Source: Nematostella vectensis (lineage: Eukaryota; Cnidaria; Anthozoa; Actiniaria; Edwardsiidae). Taken from it: a stretch of 64,000 nt of DNA. The first letter of the stretch is position 1; each line of letters starts with the position of its first letter. Below are positions 59,172 through 64,000 of this stretch, piece by piece. The DNA lies in contig NC_064035.1 of assembly GCF_932526225.1 (NCBI RefSeq), forward strand, positions 15,238,469-15,302,468, read 5' to 3'. Below the pieces are notes generated by a model. That model ran no database searches. It worked only from the letters and a program-made list of their open reading frames with translations, and had not been told where the DNA came from. The translations under genes and the position numbers were made by a program.

Positions 59172-62100
59172 TTATTGATGCAAATCCTCCTCTAATTGAT
59201 GTACTTCTTTGATTATTTCTCCATGCTCATCCAACAATGCCTCGATTTCCTCCTTCTTTTTCTGGGATTGTTTTTGCACTTCCTGAAATTTAAAGATTGC
59301 CAAATTATATATAAGAGAAAGGGAGAGGAATATTTTATAATCCCCCCCGCTGTCCCCATCATAGGATACAATAAAATACAAGTAAGTATATAGGTATTCA
59401 GTAGATAGGAACAAACAAACAGGACAAAAGGTGTAGGAGTAGACACAACTACAAGTAGTAATGCACAGGCATCAGTAAAATACTGTACCCAACAAAAACA
59501 AAGAGGTAGGGTAGCAGGCCTTGGTAATCTGATGTTGTGGACACTCCATTTTACAAACTCTATCTACAGTATTAACAATATACTCCATGATTACAAATTT
59601 CAGATGGTATGGTTATATATGGTCCATATATTACCTCAATTTCATGTGCAATTCGCTCTTCTTTCTCAACATCTAAAAAAAGAACATAAAGATAACCATT
59701 TATTGTCTTTTGTCATGATGTGTTGTTGCTTCTCAAATTATGAATAAGTTCCAAAATTCTGAAAACTCAAAATATGGGGGTGGGGAAGGGGGGACGATAC
59801 AGAAACAAAATAATAAAAAAATTGGGAGGGCACATCCAAGCCCTACTAGTCATTTCCTTATAATTTTTTTAAAAAATATTGGGGAAGCATGTGCCCCAAC
59901 CCCTGCTACAGCCCTCCAAATTAAATACCTCTTTTTGAAGGATCAAAGATCTCAACATCATCCACCATGCCATCCTCGGTGGTAACATTCAGTACAATGG
60001 ACAAGCACTGCATACTCCGTTGCATCCCCTCCACCATTGGATCTGCACAAGTGTCATCTTTGATGATGTGCTCTTCTTCGGATGTGACTGACATTTTTTC
60101 TGATTTATTTTCTGCTGGATCATCAACCACCATCTCACTTTCCGGCAACCTGTCCACTTCAAAATCCTCATCATAGAATGACTGTTTTGTGACAAGTCCA
60201 CTAGCAGCTGTTGCAGGGGGAGTAACAAGATATGGTGATGCACGATTGGGTTGATCCAGTGAGGCAACAATAGCTACTGTCCCTGTATTAGACCGGTTCT
60301 GGACACCAACAATTGATCCGGTGGCATTGCAAGCCCTTGTTCCTGGACGGCTAGCCTCAGGAAGACCAGCAGGGCTAAAGTTTATGATAGATGGAGAAGA
60401 CCATCCTGATAATGAAGATATCGCTCTCCTTGTATGATGCTTTGCAAGGCGATGGCGTGCATTTTCTAGGGGTGTCTGAATGGCTTTGTGTCTTGCAGGA
60501 GCAGTCTGGGGTGGCTGGGAACTTTTCCTCTTGAAGAAAGGCAGTGGCACAAGAATTGCACGAGGTTCTTTGGGACTGGTAGGAAAATATGTAGGTTAAG
60601 GTGGCACACACCTAATTGTTTTAAACGTTTTTAACGTTTATGCTCTCTATTGGAACCATGGAAATCTGAAACACCAGAGGGAACCCATGAAAGAATGCTA
60701 CAAAATAGAGCTGTAGCAAAATTTGCTTAAATAATTTCATTTTACTGATGAAACTGTAGTTCTTCATGAAATACTTTTTTAGAAACAAAAACAAACATTA
60801 ATAATAAAGTCTCCAAGTCAGTCTACTCTATTTAAACTAAAAAAAATATACTTGAGGAGGTGTGGTTTCTGTTGAATGGTGATTGGTTTTGTGATTTGGG
60901 GTGAAAAGACTAGGATTTACTTACATCTTTTGAACACCATCATCATCCTCATAACAATGTGTCTTTTCATCCAAGCTCTGGTGGTTTATTGCCTGGGGTT
61001 TGTTATTTTTCAAAGGATAAGATGGTTTATGATTGTGCTTGCTATAGAAGGGAAATAGATAAGAGTTAGACAACAAATCTTAAAAGAATAAATGTTTTGG
61101 GAGTAAACTAATGTACACACATTGAAGGCATCACTTGTGATGACACACTCAGATACTGCAAATTCCCTGATGAGTACTTCTTCCTCTTGTTTCTCACTGG
61201 TAATACTAGGCTGTGCAAGGACTCCTTGTTACCCTGCAAAAATAAATAGAAGCAAATTGCTTGGAATTTCAAATACACATTAAAAATGGTATAATATACA
61301 TTTTAATTAAAAGCTCACATGACAAATTCTTTGGTATACTTCATCAATACCAGACAGCTCTGACAATATGAAATCCTTTTCAACATCTGCCATAATCTTG
61401 TCACACTTGCTAGCCAGCGTTTCTACGGGTGTGCCCTCTTGTGTATTGCTGGGAGGCACAGTGGCTTGAGATATTGCGCTTCAAAGAAAATAAATAAATA
61501 ATATTTGAAGCAAAGCAGTCTTATTGGTTAGCACACAGCTGAATTGTTACTGCTGAGTTTAAATCCCTGCTATGGACTTAGGGACTTTTCTTGTAAACTG
61601 ACTCACTGACTGATTATTATAAACAACTCACTGTCATAAAAATCATCAATACCTTTGAAAATTAAGCATCGCTATAGGATTCTTTCCTTCCACCCTTTTA
61701 ACTTTTGACCTTTTTTTAGGCTGTGAAGGCTTGAAATGCTAGGAGTAATAAAATACAAGTCAACGTTTACTATATTGTGATATATATCAAATTTTAGTGA
61801 AATGCAATACTTATGGTTCTTGACTTTTCCAAAATAAAGTACATGTGAAAAGGCACATCATCAGAGCAATTTTGTCATCTTATACCTTTATAGGATATGC
61901 AGTGAAGCCTGTTTTCTCTGCTCCTTTATGACCACTGAATGGGTCAGGCTGGTGAATATCCTAAACAGGTAAGTATAAAGAATAATTTGTGATACATTCT
62001 TTAATTAAAGTATAAACATTCTGTGACTGAAGAAATATCTCCTTGTATTGTTTGAAAACGAAAATGTTGAAAGTTTATAGTGGGAGACTGGTCCCCCTCT

Positions 62101-63598
62101 CCCTCAATGCTCCATTGTCCAACACCTATGTCAGCATCTTACATCAGTTTAAGCTGGTTTTGGAGTGAAATGAAAATCTAAAGAACAAACCTCAGATACA
62201 CAAAATATTGGTTAAAATTTCTTAGCATCCCAATGCAGTACTATGAAATTTCATAACATCATTTACCACACTGATTTCATGTCTTGGGTTTACAGCACAA
62301 AACTGCCCTCGCCTTTTAGCAAGAGGTGGGATGAGTCTCCCATGCTGTGTAAGCCTTGATGGAACCTCGTCATGCTAAAAACAGATAATGATATTGCATT
62401 ATTTTTAGTCTTCTAGCAGTGTATTGTATTTAAGTTTATGAAGGCTTTATAGCATGACTAGTAAAATCCGGAACACCTAAAATATGTGTGGACTGTTTTA
62501 TTATTTTTGTGATGAATCACAAGCAAGAACTTAGACATGGGACTTGTTGAGTAATGTTCCAATTTGACTGCTAGTTGTTCTCGATTGTGATTGATAAAAA
62601 AAAAGCATGATGTTCATTATTTTACTGGTCCCTCTATAAACCCAATGCCTTAAATAGACTTAATGTTTTTTTTTTCTTGTTCTATCAATTTTTCTACTTA
62701 CAAGGCCTACAAAGATTCCACCATGCATGTTAACGGGTGGAGACAAGCGTGGTGATACTACAACCTCCTTAGGAGGAAAGCCATTTGCAAAGTGCACTTG
62801 TTTATGGCAGTCTTCTCCACTTGACATCATTGGTGCGTCCAGACAGCATAACTCCCTAAGATCACTACAGATAATAAATAATGACATTAAAAAAATCCAA
62901 CATTTTTTTTAATGGAAGAGGGTGCCTTATACAGAGAAAAATTGACTGTGGATGGTCAAGATACAACAAAAAATGGAGAGTGGAACCATTTAAACAATTT
63001 GGTACAAAATGCTGTTCTTGAGAATTCCCATCCAGGTTATTACTGATACTAATTTTATGTAAGATTATTTTTAGTAATCTATCAATTTATGCTCATAAAT
63101 TCCAAGTAGCATAATACATTTCAGGTTTTGTCAGTTAAAAGCCTTTAACTGTTTTCATTGGACTACCTTAGATGGCTTCCAATCAAGCTATCTCACAGCA
63201 CCATGTTGACCAATCAGGGGGGGGGGTGAATAGGGGTATGTGAATCCGCCGATCCGCTACATTTTCGGGGCAAATCCGTGGATCGGCAGATATTTTTAGA
63301 TCCGCATGGTATGACAGATAAACATATGAACGAAATTGGATTGTCGAAGCATCCAAAATCCGAAATCTGCACCCAAATTGTCGACAGATCAGTGATCCGC
63401 CGTATTTCCGAAATCTGCCAATCCGCTGAAATAATCATCAAAATCTGTTATCCGTGAGGACAAATCCGCCGATCTGCGAACCTTTTCCCCCCCAATCAGA
63501 GTGTAAAAAATGTATTCAATTCAAACTTAATTGAGTTTTCACATTTTGGAAATCTTGGCGAGAGTTCTCAATTCTTCAAGATCGCAGTAACCCAGCAT
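59172..63598 (-). CDS. Uncharacterised 557-aa protein with C-terminal coiled coil, 11 exons
   Basis: I do not recognise the family. Exons: 63543-63598, 62702-62864, 62267-62374, 61886-61960, 61653-61738, 61319-61478, 61121-61233, 60925-61041, 59929-60575, 59635-59672, 59172-59282. All junctions are GT/AG and total 1,674 nt in one frame. The first exon (MLGYCDLEELRTLAKISK) is the least certain because its donor is GTGAAA. The N-terminal third has a conserved-looking block (NMHGGIFVGLHDEVPSRLTQ, HGRLIPPLAKRRGQFCAVNP). The middle is basic and Ser/Pro-rich (LPFFKRKSSQPPQTAPARHK). An acidic region follows, then a heptad-like charged tail (EKEERIAHEIEEVQKQSQKK, ALLDEHGEIIKEVHQLEED). No signal peptide or membrane segment is visible. 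The layout suggests a cytoskeletal, centrosomal or nuclear scaffold, but that is only a guess from composition. Confidence 0.75.
63218..63491. mobile_element. 274-bp element rich in ATCCGCCGATCCGC motifs, 8-bp target duplication
   Basis: CCAATCAG occurs immediately outside both ends (63210-63217 and 63492-63499), an exact 8-bp duplication typical of hAT-type insertion. The ends are GGGGGGGG on the left and CCCCC on the right, and the interior has many AATCCGCCGATC-like motifs on both strands. It sits in the first intron of the 557-aa gene. There is no coding capacity. Confidence 0.7.
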
Positions 63599-64000
63599 GA
63601 TGTACTGCTTTTTGGGAATGTCTTCAATGATAGGGGGTTAGTAAGGGAAAAGACCCAACAGTAGCAGATCTAGTGGAGCATGGTCTAGAAAGGCCTGTAA
63701 CCCTGATTGGTTGGTATACATCACCCAAAGCTCACTGTGAATGCGAATAAAATTACAGAAAGGCATACATGTCGAGTAAGTACGCAGCTGCTTTGTCTCC
63801 TATTATCTTCGTTCTTCAAAGGAGTTCTTTTGTCTCTATTCTCCTCGTTCTTTGTGTCGAGGTGCGGATATTGTTCATTTGCCCAAACAAATTGCAGCAT
63901 GTAAGAGCTGCGTACTGACCCTACATGTCAACTCACCTGAATTAGGCGGGTGTCACAAGATTTTGGACCTCATTACAAGCCCAAGAATACAGAGAACGTT
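63599..64000. other. 5' flank of the 557-aa gene, small inverted repeat
   Basis: Holds the presumed promoter/5' UTR. An imperfect inverted pair (ACATGTCGAGTAAGTACGCAG near 63767 and GAGCTGCGTACTGACCCTAC near 63906) suggests a decayed miniature element. A consensus donor (minus strand CAG/GTGAGT at 63936) could end a 5' non-coding exon spanning 63937 to beyond the right edge; all frames there contain stops. Confidence 0.4.

Overview
This window is nuclear DNA of an intron-rich animal. It has many short exons with GT/AG junctions, long AT-rich introns full of small foldback and terminal-inverted-repeat elements, and three recognisable eukaryotic genes. The repeat style and the presence of a beta-heavy spectrin fit a cnidarian, probably an anthozoan such as a sea anemone; that assignment is an inference. 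All multi-exon genes lie on the minus strand, so they read from high to low coordinates.

Layout, left to right. (1) 956-5383 is the 5' two-fifths of SRP54, the GTPase of the signal recognition particle; its remaining exons lie beyond the left edge. (2) 5384-7743 is intergenic and carries a 1.2-kb element with inverted arms. (3) 7744-52496 is one complete beta-heavy (betaH) spectrin gene. I reconstructed 61 coding exons whose junctions all keep one reading frame (12,264 nt, 4,087 aa): tandem calponin-homology (CH) domains, a long run of spectrin repeats interrupted by an SH3 domain, a PH domain and an acidic/proline-rich tail. (4) 38673-39404, inside a betaH-spectrin intron on the plus strand, is an intronless 243-codon ORF with no family I recognise. 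(5) 54706-57092 is a complete two-exon EHD (dynamin-like ATPase) gene. (6) 59172-63598 is an 11-exon gene for an unrecognised 557-aa protein with a charged coiled-coil C-terminus.

SRP54 works in cotranslational targeting to the ER. BetaH-spectrin is the apical membrane skeleton of polarised epithelia, and EHD remodels endocytic membranes. They share no obvious operon-like logic; the strand agreement is simply gene order.

The most unusual signal is in the introns of the spectrin gene. At least eight tandem-repeat arrays (units of about 33 to 97 bp) start on an exon-intron junction. The repeated unit includes the end of the exon plus its splice site, so many units carry an extra candidate splice site. 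The clearest cases are at the SH3 exon (12 copies of a 56-bp unit) and at exons 33, 35, 37, 43, 45, 57 and 60. The window also holds several distinct non-autonomous elements with visible terminal inverted repeats and target-site duplications, and one tRNA-Glu-like SINE.
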